DNA of 64,000 nucleotides from Dyadobacter sp. UC 10 (GTDB taxonomy: Bacteria > Bacteroidota > Bacteroidia > Cytophagales > Spirosomataceae). The notes beneath the pieces are model-generated. The model had not been told where the DNA came from and did not search any database. It was given only the letters and a program-made list of their open reading frames with translations. The translations under genes were made by a program, and so were the position numbers. Numbering within the stretch: the stretch's first letter is position 1; each line of letters begins with the position of its first letter. Of this stretch, positions 17,969 to 27,645 are shown one piece after another. The DNA lies in the NCBI RefSeq assembly GCF_008369915.1, contig NZ_VSRN01000001.1, positions 5,390,501 to 5,454,500 of the forward strand, read 5' to 3'.

Positions 17969-18793
17969 CTAATAGTCAACGATTGTTTTGAAGACTCTTC
18001 CGTCCACGATTTTTAGCAGGACAAATGCATTTTGATTAAAGGCATAGCTGGTCATATACCTGACACCATCCTCAAAAGGGAAGAAGTCAAGGTGTTGGTG
18101 CACGTGCCCGTGGAGGGATAGCAGCGTCTTCGGATGGTGCTTCAATAAATTGGTATAAGGCACCAACAGGTCCTGGTCAAATTCTAGAGCACTGAACGGT
18201 GGCACGTGCGAGACGGTGATAATGTGTTTAATTGCATTGCAATCCTTCATTTCTGAGGCTAACCAGTCCATGTCCGGGATTTTTCGTTTCGAATATTCCA
18301 GACTGTTGGTGTTGTGCGCTATAAATTTGATGCTATCATAGACAAACGAATAGTCGGTCGGGCCGAAAATGTTCGTAAAAACCTGCTCGCCATTGGCAAC
18401 GAGATCATGGTTTCCAACCACTCCGAAGTAGGGCTTGTTCAAATTTGAAAGCCTGCGGTTTACCCATTCGAATTCCTGCAAAAGCCCAAAATCAGATATA
18501 TCACCTGCCAGCAATATAAAATCGACGCCGGCGGTCGCATTGACTTTATCAACGAACCTGTCCAGTTCGCTGTACCAGCGCTGCGAATCCCCGACAAAAA
18601 CGATCGAAACCGTGTCGTCGAGGGGCTGCTCATTCAGTTTTAATAGATTCTTCGCATTTGAATTCGTCACAGAATGCTTGTCACTCGCCTGATTAGGGCT
18701 GAATTCAAACTGCCTGCAAGCACCTAATGCAGAAATCAACATGGCGAACAGAAAAATCTTTAAGCCAATGTTCAATCGATGTTGTACCCGCAT
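17969..18793 (-). CDS. Calcineurin-like metallophosphoesterase lipoprotein
   Basis: 274 residues. The lipobox SALGAC puts the lipid on Cys26, so the protein is membrane-anchored on the outside of the cytoplasm. Two-metal phosphoesterase motifs follow in order: FVGDSQ (Asp69), LAGDISD (Asp98), GNHD (127-130), SHVPP and LSLHGHVHQH. All usual metal ligands appear present, with DxQ replacing the usual DxH in the first motif, a variation seen in some subgroups. It could hydrolyse phosphomonoesters or phosphodiesters in the periplasm. It is the first gene of a two-gene operon with the barrel-like protein. Confidence 0.87.
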   Translation of the reverse strand: MRVQHRLNIGLKIFLFAMLISALGACRQFEFSPNQASDKHSVTNSNAKNLLKLNEQPLDDTVSIVFVGDSQRWYSELDRFVDKVNATAGVDFILLAGDISDFGLLQEFEWVNRRLSNLNKPYFGVVGNHDLVANGEQVFTNIFGPTDYSFVYDSIKFIAHNTNSLEYSKRKIPDMDWLASEMKDCNAIKHIITVSHVPPFSALEFDQDLLVPYTNLLKHHPKTLLSLHGHVHQHLDFFPFEDGVRYMTSYAFNQNAFVLLKIVDGRVFKTIVDY

Positions 18794-18935
18794 AATTAGT
18801 GACGGCCAGGTTTCGATGTATTGTTAATATGGGCATTGCGCTTCCTCCCGCATGAGGAAATAAATCTGACATGCATAGAAGAGGACGTCACTCGCTGTAA
18901 GAAGCGAGGTGCTTGCGGGTTCGTAACGTTGTGTT

Positions 18936-20222
18936 TTAAAGGGCCAGGCCGACGCCGATATTGGATCTTAGCCCGAAAGACGTTTTGTTATTACCTAACT
19001 GGCTCTTAAAATTATAGGATGTGTTCAGATCCAGATAACCGCGGCGGAATAGCCTGAGCTGGAATCCTGCCAGCGGCCCGACTTGAATGGTATTGGTTTC
19101 GCTTTCAAACTCACGGCCGGCGATCTCCCAGCCTCCGTGCCAGCCTTTGTAGTAATTGTATTCCGTGTTCAGTCCGGCATACCAGCCCGAAAGACCGTTT
19201 CCGCCCTTCCCATTAAGCCGCTGGCGCTTTTGCAAAAAATAATACCTGGGCTGCACAGAAAAAATTATAATTTTCTCGCGGGAATAAACGCTGGCGTATT
19301 TGAATGTATACTCAGATACCTTTTCCCCGTCATATAATTCAACCGTATGATCATACCTGAGGTAATTGAAACCCCTGTTCATGGCTGCGTCCAGCTGCAC
19401 ATTGATGGTCCATGGCGAGGTTTTAATTTTACGCTCGAAAGCCACGCCGGTCCTGATCCTGTTTAGATAATAGCCAACGGTGAGCTCTGGCAGGCGTATT
19501 TTCCATTGCTGGTGCTGGAACTCATCACAAAGCAGGATGTCACAGAAACGAGCGGTTGCTGATTTTTTCCAGTCCCCGAGGGCAAAGCCAAAGCTCGCTT
19601 GCGTGGAGAATTGCAAACCTGTCGCCGTCAGGCCGTACGAATAGTCATATACAGACTTAAATACGGCGAAAGAAAAATCCATATAGCCATGATTCAAGAA
19701 CCGCCTCTGGAACCCGAGCTTAAAGCCAGCCTTCGGATCATTATCAAATGTACCCGGCATATTATAAAAAAGTGCGACATAGTTGCCGCTGAAATTATTT
19801 GCGCTTTTGCCCTTCTTGATCCGTCGGCGCATATCTACAAACCAGCGAAGCTGCGCATCCATGACGGTATTCTGCAAGGACTCTTTCACAGGCGCTTGAA
19901 TACCATAAAGCGGGAAGTGACCCGACAATGCCAATGAAAAAGCCGGCAGAAATTTAACCTCGTAGCCAACGTGCAGCGACAAATTATTCAAGGTTTTATC
20001 GTCCGTTAAAGGATAGGGCACAGCCTGGTAATACTGCGATAAACCTAATTTGAACATATTCCTGGTCGGTACCTTGGTCATAAACACATTTTCATACCGG
20101 TCAATGAAGCGTTGCTTTCTCAGCGTGTCGGGTTCTTCGCTGAAACTGATGTTTGTACTATCCTGACTATACGCAGTAGCGCAGCTAAGCAACAGACCGA
20201 AAACAGCAATGTATCTTCTCAA
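18936..20222 (-). CDS. Conserved hypothetical outer membrane protein
   Basis: 428 residues, signal peptide MRRYIAVFGLLLSCATAYSQ. The body is rich in alternating aromatic strands (VGYEVKFLPAFSLALSG, FKLGFQRRF, LTVGYYLNRIRTGVAFE, GLNTEYNYYKGW) and ends in SNIGVGLAL, so an outer membrane beta-barrel is likely. No named family was recognised. It has no partner gene within 180 bases on either side. Confidence 0.65.
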   Translation of the reverse strand: MRRYIAVFGLLLSCATAYSQDSTNISFSEEPDTLRKQRFIDRYENVFMTKVPTRNMFKLGLSQYYQAVPYPLTDDKTLNNLSLHVGYEVKFLPAFSLALSGHFPLYGIQAPVKESLQNTVMDAQLRWFVDMRRRIKKGKSANNFSGNYVALFYNMPGTFDNDPKAGFKLGFQRRFLNHGYMDFSFAVFKSVYDYSYGLTATGLQFSTQASFGFALGDWKKSATARFCDILLCDEFQHQQWKIRLPELTVGYYLNRIRTGVAFERKIKTSPWTINVQLDAAMNRGFNYLRYDHTVELYDGEKVSEYTFKYASVYSREKIIIFSVQPRYYFLQKRQRLNGKGGNGLSGWYAGLNTEYNYYKGWHGGWEIAGREFESETNTIQVGPLAGFQLRLFRRGYLDLNTSYNFKSQLGNNKTSFGLRSNIGVGLAL

Positions 20223-20404
20223 CTTAGGGCGGGTTATTGTTGACAGTTAGTTTCCATACTCTGACCGATCTGCAGGCTGGTAAATTGTTTACCTGGAAAG
20301 GCCATGCCAGCTTATCAGAACTTCGGCTTAAAGTGGCAGGGAAGAGTTAAATTGGTTGTATGAGATAAAAAAATATTTATTTGACCGCCCCGGTCCTTAA
20401 CTGC

Positions 20405-20854
20405 TTAGTCAGTTATAATATAAATATTTCCAGAAGATGGTGTTAGTGGTTTGTTGTCCTGATAAACCTTTGAAACAGTCGCCCAGCCCTGGCATTTTGC
20501 AGTATTAATGAAAGTTTCCAGCCGAAGCTTCGCAAAAGGCTCGCCTCTCAGTTCAACGGTGATTTCCGGATTGTTGAGAGCATGCGACTTCATAATAAGT
20601 GCTCCGGTAGTGAAAATGCCTTCATAACTGTCCAGGTCGCTGATGTACGTTTTGGAATTTGCCCCGTCAGCGTAAAAAATCCTAATATCCGATGTGCTGC
20701 CTGAATTCGGATAGGTGACACCGTTTGCTTTGACCTGGAAATAAAATACCGGCGGAGGAGCCTGGCAGTCGACCCTGTCGCCGCAGCTAAACAGAAAAAT
20801 CAGTGATAAGATCAAAGTGCATGACAGTGTCGGGAATGAGCAAGAGGATTTCAT
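20405..20854 (-). CDS. Small hypothetical lipoprotein
   Basis: 149 residues. The signal peptide ends in LIFLFSC with lipid Cys24. The mature part is short, with three further cysteines (Cys30 and one near 125 among them) and beta-type segments (VFYFQVKANGVTYPNSGS, ITVELRGEPFAKLRLETF). No family was recognised. A 14-bp hairpin upstream isolates it from the SDR gene. Confidence 0.65.
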   Translation of the reverse strand: MKSSCSFPTLSCTLILSLIFLFSCGDRVDCQAPPPVFYFQVKANGVTYPNSGSTSDIRIFYADGANSKTYISDLDSYEGIFTTGALIMKSHALNNPEITVELRGEPFAKLRLETFINTAKCQGWATVSKVYQDNKPLTPSSGNIYIITD

Positions 20855-20873
20855 AAATGGCTAAAATAGAAAC

Positions 20874-20908
20874 GAGGAATTAACCCTGGAAAATAGGGTT
20901 AATTCCTC
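20874..20908 (-). terminator. Terminator after the SDR gene (14-bp perfect stem)
   Basis: GAGGAATTAACCCT (20874-20887) and its exact complement (20895-20908) flank a 7-base loop. On the minus strand the stem is followed by GTTTCTATTTT. It lies 5 bases beyond the SDR stop and could act in both directions. Confidence 0.75.
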
Positions 20909-20913
20909 AAATT

Positions 20914-21762
20914 TCAATTTAAAGCCGTTTCTACAGAAAGTTTTTTCCAGGTGGCCATTTCGTCCTGCAAAGCGCTGATCTTCGCTTCGGCAAGATCGTT
21001 TGCATCCTGCCCCAGCAGGAAGTGGACAGGCGGATTTTCGGCATCGGCGATGGCGATGATCGCGGTTACCCCTTTGACAGGGTCGCCGGGCTGATTGCCT
21101 TCAAGCTGTGCGTGGTATGCTTCTGAGTCGCGGACCAGCTGATATTCGTTGATCCTGGTTGCAGGCAATCTTAATGAGCCCGATTTCAAAAAGTTGGTGC
21201 GGAAATAACCCGGCTCTACCAGGGTTACTTTGATCCCGAACGGCGCAACTTCGGTCGCCAGCGATTCGGATAAGCCCTCGACCGCAAACTTGGTGGCGCA
21301 GTAAATGCCCCAGCCAGGGAAATTTCCCGTGATACCAGCAATCGACGAGATGTTAAGAATATGTCCGGAACGCTGTTTGCGAAGCTGCGGCAACGCCTGA
21401 CGGATCACATTCAATGTGCCGAAAACATTCACGTCAAAATTGCTGCGTGACTCCGCGTCGGTAAGCTCTTCAATCCCGCCAAGCTGACCATAGCCGGCAT
21501 TGTTGGCAATCACGTCGATGCTGCCAAAGCGCACAACGGTGATTTCAATTGCATTGGAAACTGCGGCTTCGTCCGTAATATCAAGTGCCAGCGGCAGGAA
21601 ATTTTCGGATTCACCGCCGGCTGCATCCTGCAATTCCGCCAGGTTTCGTGAAGTAGCTGCGACTTTATGGCCGAGTTGTAACAATTGATTAACTAGTTCC
21701 AGACCGAAACCTTTTGATGCTCCGGTGATAAACCAAACTTTTTGATTGTCCATGTCCTTCAT
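20914..21762 (-). CDS. SDR family oxidoreductase
   Basis: About 282 residues from the ATG at 21762 (MKDMDNQKVW); a TTG extension to 21801 is unlikely. Motifs are TGASKGFG for the cofactor, NNAGYG, the catalytic Ser in NISSIAG and YCATK with Tyr and Lys. The Thr-Gly-x-x-x-Gly-x-Gly pattern and the acidic ALDITDEAAV segment suggest NADP(H) preference of the general SDR-5 kind. An AraC-type regulator lies 78 bases upstream on the same strand, a common pairing in which the regulator controls the SDR. Substrate unknown. Confidence 0.9.
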   Translation of the reverse strand: MKDMDNQKVWFITGASKGFGLELVNQLLQLGHKVAATSRNLAELQDAAGGESENFLPLALDITDEAAVSNAIEITVVRFGSIDVIANNAGYGQLGGIEELTDAESRSNFDVNVFGTLNVIRQALPQLRKQRSGHILNISSIAGITGNFPGWGIYCATKFAVEGLSESLATEVAPFGIKVTLVEPGYFRTNFLKSGSLRLPATRINEYQLVRDSEAYHAQLEGNQPGDPVKGVTAIIAIADAENPPVHFLLGQDANDLAEAKISALQDEMATWKKLSVETALN

Positions 21763-21840
21763 TTGTTTGTTTGACGAATACAAAATTAGGACGGCGGACA
21801 AGGGAGTTGTTTACGGAAATCAATTCGTTACTTATTAAAT

Positions 21841-22743
21841 TCAAACAATTCTGAAAGCAGAGGGCGCCATACCGGTTCGTTTTTTAAAAAAGTAAGTAAA
21901 GTGGGCCGGCTCGTCAAAGCCAAGGCTGTAACCGATCTCGGCGATGTTCCAGTCTGAATGCATTAGCAATGCTTTGGCTTCGCTGGCGAGGCGGTCGGCG
22001 ATGTGGTCGGTGGTTGTTTTACCGGTGGTATCACGCACGCAACGGTTAAGGTGGTTGACATGCACGGAGAGCTGCGACGCAAAGTCGCTCGCGGAGCGCA
22101 GGCTGAACCTGCGCGAGGGTGTTTCAATAGGAAACTGCCGTTCCAGTAACTCGATAAAAATCCCCGTTAAACGCGAACGCGCATTCGTTTGATTGTGAAG
22201 CGTTTCGGTTGGACTCATTTTCAAGGCATAATGAATCAGCTCGAAAACGTAATTTCGCACAAGGTCATATTTGAGCGAATAATCGGAATTGATCTCATTC
22301 AGCATTTTCTCAAATATGCCGGTCACTTCTTTGTCTTGCTGCGGATTAAGCGGGTAAGAAGGCTTGGCGCCAGGCTTGAAGACAGGCAGATCGCTCAGTC
22401 CGTTGTCGAACCTTCCCTGAAAAAATGCTTCACGGAAAATGCAGAAAAAGCCGTTTGTCTCGTCGGAAAGAGGCTCCCACGTGTAAGGGACCTGTGGGTT
22501 GAAGAAAACGAGTGTCGGCCCTTTGATCTCAATGCTTTTGTCAGCATAATGGTATACATTATGGCCTCGTATCAGGGTTATTTTATAAAAATCCCGGCGG
22601 CTATAAGGCTTTTCCCCGCAATTTGGCGCCATCCAGTCTTCCAGACGGAAAACGTTGGCCTGTCCGATATCGACTTTCAGGGTCGAAGGAACTTCCTGAA
22701 AATGGAAACGGTAAAATTCTTCGAGACTCTCTGATTTTTGCAT
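21841..22743 (-). CDS. AraC family transcriptional regulator
   Basis: 300 residues. The N-terminal cupin-like sensing domain (about 20-180, with FYKITLIRGHNVYHYADKS) is followed by two helix-turn-helix units in the last 100 residues: FSLRSASDFASQLSVHVNHLNRCV and WNIAEIGYSLGFDEPAHFTYF, ending with the typical FFKKRTGMAPSAFR. It stands upstream of the SDR gene on the same strand and probably activates it (inference). Confidence 0.92.
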   Translation of the reverse strand: MQKSESLEEFYRFHFQEVPSTLKVDIGQANVFRLEDWMAPNCGEKPYSRRDFYKITLIRGHNVYHYADKSIEIKGPTLVFFNPQVPYTWEPLSDETNGFFCIFREAFFQGRFDNGLSDLPVFKPGAKPSYPLNPQQDKEVTGIFEKMLNEINSDYSLKYDLVRNYVFELIHYALKMSPTETLHNQTNARSRLTGIFIELLERQFPIETPSRRFSLRSASDFASQLSVHVNHLNRCVRDTTGKTTTDHIADRLASEAKALLMHSDWNIAEIGYSLGFDEPAHFTYFFKKRTGMAPSAFRIV

Positions 22744-22807
22744 CCGGTAAATTTACCAAATTCAAACTATTTGCAAAAAATGCGGTGATGTCCGCTTGGT
22801 TGAGCCG

Positions 22808-23176
22808 CTATTCACTGCCTAAGGGCCGGATATGTTCACTTTCTTCCTGCATCAATGCCTGTCCATAAGTCATCAGTAAGGCAATAGCTGGGAGCGCCTG
22901 GCGACCTCTGTCGGTTAATAAATATTCAACGCGCGGCGGTTTCTCACGATAAATTATGCGCAGGACCATTTTCTTTCTTTCCAGCTCCCGGATTTTTGTA
23001 TTGAGCATTTTATCGGTAATGTGTGGAACTGCTTTCTTCAAATCTCCATACCGAAGTGCTCCGTCACGGAGGCTTAAAATTATTGGAATTTTCCAGGTAC
23101 CTCCGAGATAGGACATGGCGAATTCTATCGGGCTGTAATAAACGCGGTTTTCGTAAATGAAATCTTGCATACGCAA
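22808..23176 (-). CDS. HxlR family winged-helix regulator
   Basis: 122 residues, typical length. HxlR hallmarks: LGGTWKIPIILSLRDGALRYGDLKKAVPHI (the W-K-I-x-I-I-x-x-L motif), ITDKMLNTKIRELERKKMVLR (recognition helix), and the wing EKPPRVEYLLTDRGRQALP. The usual N-terminal cysteine (CP motif) is missing: the corresponding segment is YYSPIEFAM, so redox or aldehyde sensing through that Cys is not expected. It diverges from the VOC protein gene across 116 bases and may control it. Confidence 0.9.
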   Translation of the reverse strand: MRMQDFIYENRVYYSPIEFAMSYLGGTWKIPIILSLRDGALRYGDLKKAVPHITDKMLNTKIRELERKKMVLRIIYREKPPRVEYLLTDRGRQALPAIALLMTYGQALMQEESEHIRPLGSE

Positions 23177-23292
23177 ATTAAGGGATTATGAGCCGGCTTA
23201 TTGGCTTACGCCTTTATCGTCAAAAAAGTATATGAAGGGCATTTTAAATAGCATTCAGTTAGGTTTGCCATTTCAAATAAAAGCTCGTTTTT

Positions 23293-23988
23293 ATGCAAAC
23301 AAAAAATTGGATTACCACACCCGTGCTCCCCTGCCGTGCAATTAGCGAAACGCTTTCTTTCTGGGAAAACATCGGCTTCACCACTACTTATCGCCATGAC
23401 AGGCCTTATCAATATGGCGTGGTCGAGCAGGGTGGTCATCAATTGCATTTTATCCGAGTAAAGGGCGTGGAATTTAGTCTGGTAGGTTGTCTGATTATGG
23501 TGCAGGACATTCAGAAAGTCCATAGCGATTTCTGTGCTTCTCTGAAAATGCAGTTGGGAAAGGTTCCATTAACGGGCATCCCGCGAATTTCAAGGATAAG
23601 GCCCGGACAAACCCGCTTTACGCTTACCGATGTATCAGGTAACCCGGTCATTTTCATTCAGATCGGTGAAAAAGACCAGTCTGACTACGAGGAGGCCAGC
23701 CGGGAAAGTCTGTCAGCCATGCAAAAGGCAATCGCACTTGCATTGCGGTTACGCGACTTCAAAGAGGATTATGTAGCCGCGGCCAAAGTGCTGGATAATG
23801 AACTGATAAAGCTGGAAAGTGAAATCACAGAGACAGAAAGGGCCGAAGCCTTGGTGATCCGTAGCGAACTGGCCCGGGTACTCGGCGATACGGACAAGTA
23901 TGCTGAATGCAATTTTCTACTTGGCCTCGTCGCGATCCCGGAGGAAGAATTGCAGCGTTTAAAAGTAAAACATTCTTGGAATGACTGA
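23293..23988 (+). CDS. VOC superfamily (glyoxalase/bleomycin-resistance fold) protein with helical C-terminus
   Basis: 231 residues. Residues 1-120 match a VOC domain: LPCRAISETLSFWENIGF, HQLHFIRVKGVEF and the metal-side strand GNPVIFIQIGE. Residues 130-231 are a helical extension (MQKAIALALRLRDFKEDY, AEALVIRSELARVLGDTDKY) that resembles TPR hairpins; such an extension is uncommon for a VOC protein. Members bind small toxic compounds or carry out metal-dependent isomerisation. The divergent HxlR gene suggests induction by a small molecule. Confidence 0.8.
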   Translation: MQTKNWITTPVLPCRAISETLSFWENIGFTTTYRHDRPYQYGVVEQGGHQLHFIRVKGVEFSLVGCLIMVQDIQKVHSDFCASLKMQLGKVPLTGIPRISRIRPGQTRFTLTDVSGNPVIFIQIGEKDQSDYEEASRESLSAMQKAIALALRLRDFKEDYVAAAKVLDNELIKLESEITETERAEALVIRSELARVLGDTDKYAECNFLLGLVAIPEEELQRLKVKHSWND

Positions 23989-24095
23989 GTGTTTCTGTCT
24001 ACGGATGGACTGACTTAAACTATTATTAAGCCATTACGAATGATCTCAGCCATTGCACCGTAATCCGCCCGGCTAACAGTTGGATCGTTTGTCAC

Positions 24096-25334
24096 CTAAT
24101 TGTTAATGCCCCCAATCAACGCCAGGTCCTCAGATAACTTTTTGGCAACCATTTTATACAAAACGGGAGCAGGGTGTGCATTGTCGAATGGCAGCATTTT
24201 GTCATCCGTACTCGTCAGCCCGGAATAGTCGAAATATTTGATTTTACTATCCTGTAGTAGCTTTTTCATCTCAACTGGTAACGGGTTGCCGGGGAAAATC
24301 ACGACGTAAAAACGGTTTTTTTTAAAGCGTTTGATATATTCTTCTTCGGTTTTTTTGAGGATATCTATCACCAGCTGATAGTGTTTTTCAGTATGGTATT
24401 TGGGGTACCCCAACTTGAATAGCTGCTTGATTCCGCTCGTTTCAGATCCAAGTATCATATCCGTGTAGACACGCCGCCGGTCTGCAAACAAACCTTCTGT
24501 CTGCATCGTTTCCGTATTTAAATAAGGGAGTTTTCCTTTTGTCAATGCGATCCAGCGCGTAGCAGGTATAACCCGGTCGATATGGTCATTGATAAGCGTA
24601 AAAATAGCGACACCATCCTGCTCCGTGACCTGACGCTCCAGCGATTCGTGCTGAAGGCGGGCTAATGCATGAAGAGGGGAATAGGCCAGGTAACCCAGGT
24701 TATATGCTTTGAATGCAGGTGAATTTTGCTGAAAATAATAAGGCATAGTTTGATCATCCGAAACGCCGTCACCGAAAGTATACGAGCAGCCCAGGAACAA
24801 AGCATATTTGTCGGGGAAAGTGTCGGAGGATGCCGGAGTGATTCGGCGGGAAAGACTGTCTATATTGATTTTTACAGAGTCAAACCGGGTATTCTTATTG
24901 CGTGGTAACCATAGGATACTGGCGTTACGGCGGGCTTTGACGCCTAAAATCGAATCCGGCTCAACCGATAATTCATGATCTTGCCTTTCTACTGAAATGA
25001 TATTGGTCTTAACGGCTTGCTTGCTCTGAAGGTTTACAATTAAAAGACTGGCTTTTTCCAGTCCAAAAATGAGCAGGAGCGTAAAAAGCGTTAAAAACAG
25101 AATATAACTGACCGTTTTACGGGTATAAAATAGCCCGGCGACGATGAGGATAACGAGTGCTTCAGCCAGCAGTAGCTTATAGGTTGCCTGGATTATATTT
25201 CTGTCCCGCCAAATCCCGTCGGCATTTCCGTATGCATATTCGAAAAGATAAATGAGGAAGGAGAGGCCAAGTGTAGTGCAGATCAAAGCCAACGCAAAAG
25301 CGATGAACGCAAACCTGGATATTTTAGTAGCCAT
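24096..25334 (-). CDS. Membrane-anchored SGNH/GDSL-hydrolase-like protein
   Basis: 412 residues. Three transmembrane segments lie in the first 110 residues (FAFIAFALALICTTLGLSF, AEALVILIVAGLFY, YILFLTLFTLLLIFGLE). The remainder has SGNH-type blocks: FLGCSYTFGDG (block I, near 180, with Cys-Ser in place of Asp-Ser), YNLGYLAYSP (block II), TLINDH (block III) and FDNAHPAP with the Asp/His pair near 382-385 (block V). Such proteins acylate or deacylate cell-surface glycans. It diverges from the carbamoyltransferase module, and homologues of both occur together in other bacteria (family knowledge), so they may act in one polymer-modification pathway. Confidence 0.75.
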   Translation of the reverse strand: MATKISRFAFIAFALALICTTLGLSFLIYLFEYAYGNADGIWRDRNIIQATYKLLLAEALVILIVAGLFYTRKTVSYILFLTLFTLLLIFGLEKASLLIVNLQSKQAVKTNIISVERQDHELSVEPDSILGVKARRNASILWLPRNKNTRFDSVKINIDSLSRRITPASSDTFPDKYALFLGCSYTFGDGVSDDQTMPYYFQQNSPAFKAYNLGYLAYSPLHALARLQHESLERQVTEQDGVAIFTLINDHIDRVIPATRWIALTKGKLPYLNTETMQTEGLFADRRRVYTDMILGSETSGIKQLFKLGYPKYHTEKHYQLVIDILKKTEEEYIKRFKKNRFYVVIFPGNPLPVEMKKLLQDSKIKYFDYSGLTSTDDKMLPFDNAHPAPVLYKMVAKKLSEDLALIGGINN

Positions 25335-25701
25335 ACTAAATTCAGGAGATAAGTCAATAGAGGAAAAAAGTAGTATTACTTTATGTTGAGGCAGCCAAAT
25401 TAGACAATTTAAATCATTTTAGTATACTAGCCGGCGAGTCTCCGCGTGGTTCTGCGGCGATTTTGTTCGGGCTGACAGGTAAGCCAGAGCAATATCGGAT
25501 GGGTACAGCTGAAATTATTTTATTGTAACTATAACAGATATAAGAAAATCTTTGGCAATTTTGATAGAAGTTTGTACAGCTATGCAGCAGGTGATTTCGA
25601 ATCGTATTTGAAGAGCAGATACTACTCAATTGCTTAGCTTTTTTCAAGAATGACCGTCCCACAAAGGGATATGGATCTCTCCGAGCATGACATTATTTTA
25701 A
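25335..25701. other. Divergent promoter region, 367 bases without a gene
   Basis: This gap separates the SGNH-like gene (minus) from the carbamoyltransferase (plus), so both promoters must lie in it. A minus-strand open frame of 82 codons (25414-25662) has no signal peptide, no recognisable motif and a cysteine/serine-rich composition, and I do not accept it. No convincing TTTG/TAnnTTTG promoter pair or operator was found. Confidence 0.5.
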
Positions 25702-27564
25702 ATGAAAATTCTAGGTATCTCAGCCTTTTATCACGATTCAGCAGCAGCTCTTATTGATAATGGTGAAATTGTTGCAGCCGCTCAGGAAGAGCGCTTTACA
25801 AGAAAAAAACACGACCCCGGCTTTCCCTCGAATGCGGTTGCATTTTGCCTCGAATACGGCGGACTTACCCTGAACGAATTGGACGCGATTGTCTTTTACG
25901 ACAAGCCGCTGCTCAAGTTCGAAAGACTGCTCGAAACCTATTACGCATTTGCACCGAAAGGGTTGAGATCGTTCCTGACTGCAATGCCCGTCTGGATCAA
26001 GGAAAAGATGTTCTTAAAGCGTCTGATCAATGAAGAATTGGTTAAACTGGGTTACGATAAGAAGAAGAAAGTGAAGCTCCTGTTCCCCGAGCATCACCTC
26101 TCCCACGCCGCAAGCGCATATTATCCATCGCCGTTTGAAAAGTCTGCTATTCTTACCATTGATGGGGTCGGGGAGTGGGCAACGGCTTCCATTTGTTTGG
26201 GAGAGGGGAAGGATATCAGCATCTTGAAAGAACTGAGATTCCCGCATTCACTGGGACTTCTGTATTCTGCATTTACCTATTTCCTTGGTTTTCGCGTCAA
26301 TTCCGGAGAGTATAAGTTAATGGGTCTTGCCCCTTACGGTAACCCTGCTTCTCCCGATATTAAAAAATACGAAGATCTTATTCTCAAAAACCTGATTGAA
26401 TTGAATGAAGACGGTTCCGTTTGGCTTAATCAGGATTATTTCGATTATGCAACGGGCCTGAAAATGGTCAATGAGGACAAATGGGAGGCATTATTCGGTT
26501 TCAAAACCAGAAAACCTGAGGATGCGCTTGAACCTGTACATTGTAACCTGGGCCTTGCAATCCAAAACATCACCGAGGAAGCAGTAATTCGTATGGCAAA
26601 GGAAGCAAAACGCCTTACGGGAGCGGATTACCTTTGCATGGCCGGCGGTGTTGCCCTCAACTGCGTGTCCAACGGAAAGCTGCAGAAGGAAAATATATTC
26701 AAAGACATTTTTATCCAGCCTGCCGCCGGTGATGCGGGTGGGGCGCTTGGAGCCGCTCAGGCTGCTTATCACATTTTCTTTGGACAGGAAAGAAAGGTAA
26801 CCTGGAAGGCCGATGCCATGAGAGGCTCCTATCTGGGGCCTACTTTTTCAGATCTGGATGTAGCGCTTACGGCAAAAAAATACAAAGCGGTTTACAGGTA
26901 TTACGAAAATTTTAAGGAAGTGTCTCAGGAAGCGGCGCAGTTACTTTCGGAAGGGAATGTAGTTGGATGGATCCAGGGGCGTATGGAATTCGGGCCGCGC
27001 GCATTAGGTGGGCGGAGCATCCTCGGTGATCCCAGAAACGCCGAAATGCAAAAGAAACTCAACCTGAAAATCAAATACCGTGAGTCTTTCCGTCCGTTTG
27101 CACCCTCCGTGCTGGCAGAGGACTGTGCAAAATTTTTCGATTATGAAGGAATTTCGCCTTATATGCTGTTGGTACATCCTGTTGCAGAAGAAAGACGGAA
27201 ACCGGTACCAGCCAATTATGGCGCCATGGACCTCCGTGAAAAGCTCTATTTTGAACGGTCTGACCTACCTTCCATTACGCATATTGACTATTCGGCTCGC
27301 ATCCAGACTGTCCACAAGGAAACCAATCCGCGTTACTACGAGCTGATTGATGCCTTTAAGGCGCTTACCGGTTATGCGGTTATCGTCAATACAAGCTTCA
27401 ACGTTCGCGGTGAGCCGATCGTCTGCACGCCAAACGATGCCTACCGGTGCTTCATGCGTACGGAGATGGACTATCTTGTTGTCGGCAATTTTATTTTTGA
27501 TAAAAAGCAGCAACCCGAATGGCTGGAAAAGGACAATTGGAAAGAAGAATTTGTACTTGATTAA
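25702..27564 (+). CDS. Carbamoyltransferase (NodU/CmcH/TobZ family; SxtI-like)
   Basis: 620 residues. The N-terminal Kae1-like half begins ILGISAFYHDSAAALIDNG and has the metal-site HHLSHAASAYYPSPF near residue 130. YLCMAGGVALNCVSNGKL lies near 310. The C-terminal YrdC-like half carries GPRALGGRSILGDPR near 430, the carbamoyl-adenylate binding motif. Family members transfer a carbamoyl group from carbamoyl phosphate to a hydroxyl of a sugar or secondary metabolite, using ATP. Two small membrane-protein genes of the SxtK and SxtJ type follow, as in the saxitoxin cluster. Confidence 0.92.
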   Translation: MKILGISAFYHDSAAALIDNGEIVAAAQEERFTRKKHDPGFPSNAVAFCLEYGGLTLNELDAIVFYDKPLLKFERLLETYYAFAPKGLRSFLTAMPVWIKEKMFLKRLINEELVKLGYDKKKKVKLLFPEHHLSHAASAYYPSPFEKSAILTIDGVGEWATASICLGEGKDISILKELRFPHSLGLLYSAFTYFLGFRVNSGEYKLMGLAPYGNPASPDIKKYEDLILKNLIELNEDGSVWLNQDYFDYATGLKMVNEDKWEALFGFKTRKPEDALEPVHCNLGLAIQNITEEAVIRMAKEAKRLTGADYLCMAGGVALNCVSNGKLQKENIFKDIFIQPAAGDAGGALGAAQAAYHIFFGQERKVTWKADAMRGSYLGPTFSDLDVALTAKKYKAVYRYYENFKEVSQEAAQLLSEGNVVGWIQGRMEFGPRALGGRSILGDPRNAEMQKKLNLKIKYRESFRPFAPSVLAEDCAKFFDYEGISPYMLLVHPVAEERRKPVPANYGAMDLREKLYFERSDLPSITHIDYSARIQTVHKETNPRYYELIDAFKALTGYAVIVNTSFNVRGEPIVCTPNDAYRCFMRTEMDYLVVGNFIFDKKQQPEWLEKDNWKEEFVLD

Positions 27565-27645
27565 CAGTCAAGTCCTTAAATATAAGCGAATACCTAATGG
27601 TTAGCTTTTCTGGAATCATTTCATGCATATAAAACAACGAACAAA

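Noticed and set aside
25414..25662. 82-codon minus-strand frame in the divergent promoter gap
   Set aside because: No motif or family resemblance, and it fills the space needed for two promoters.
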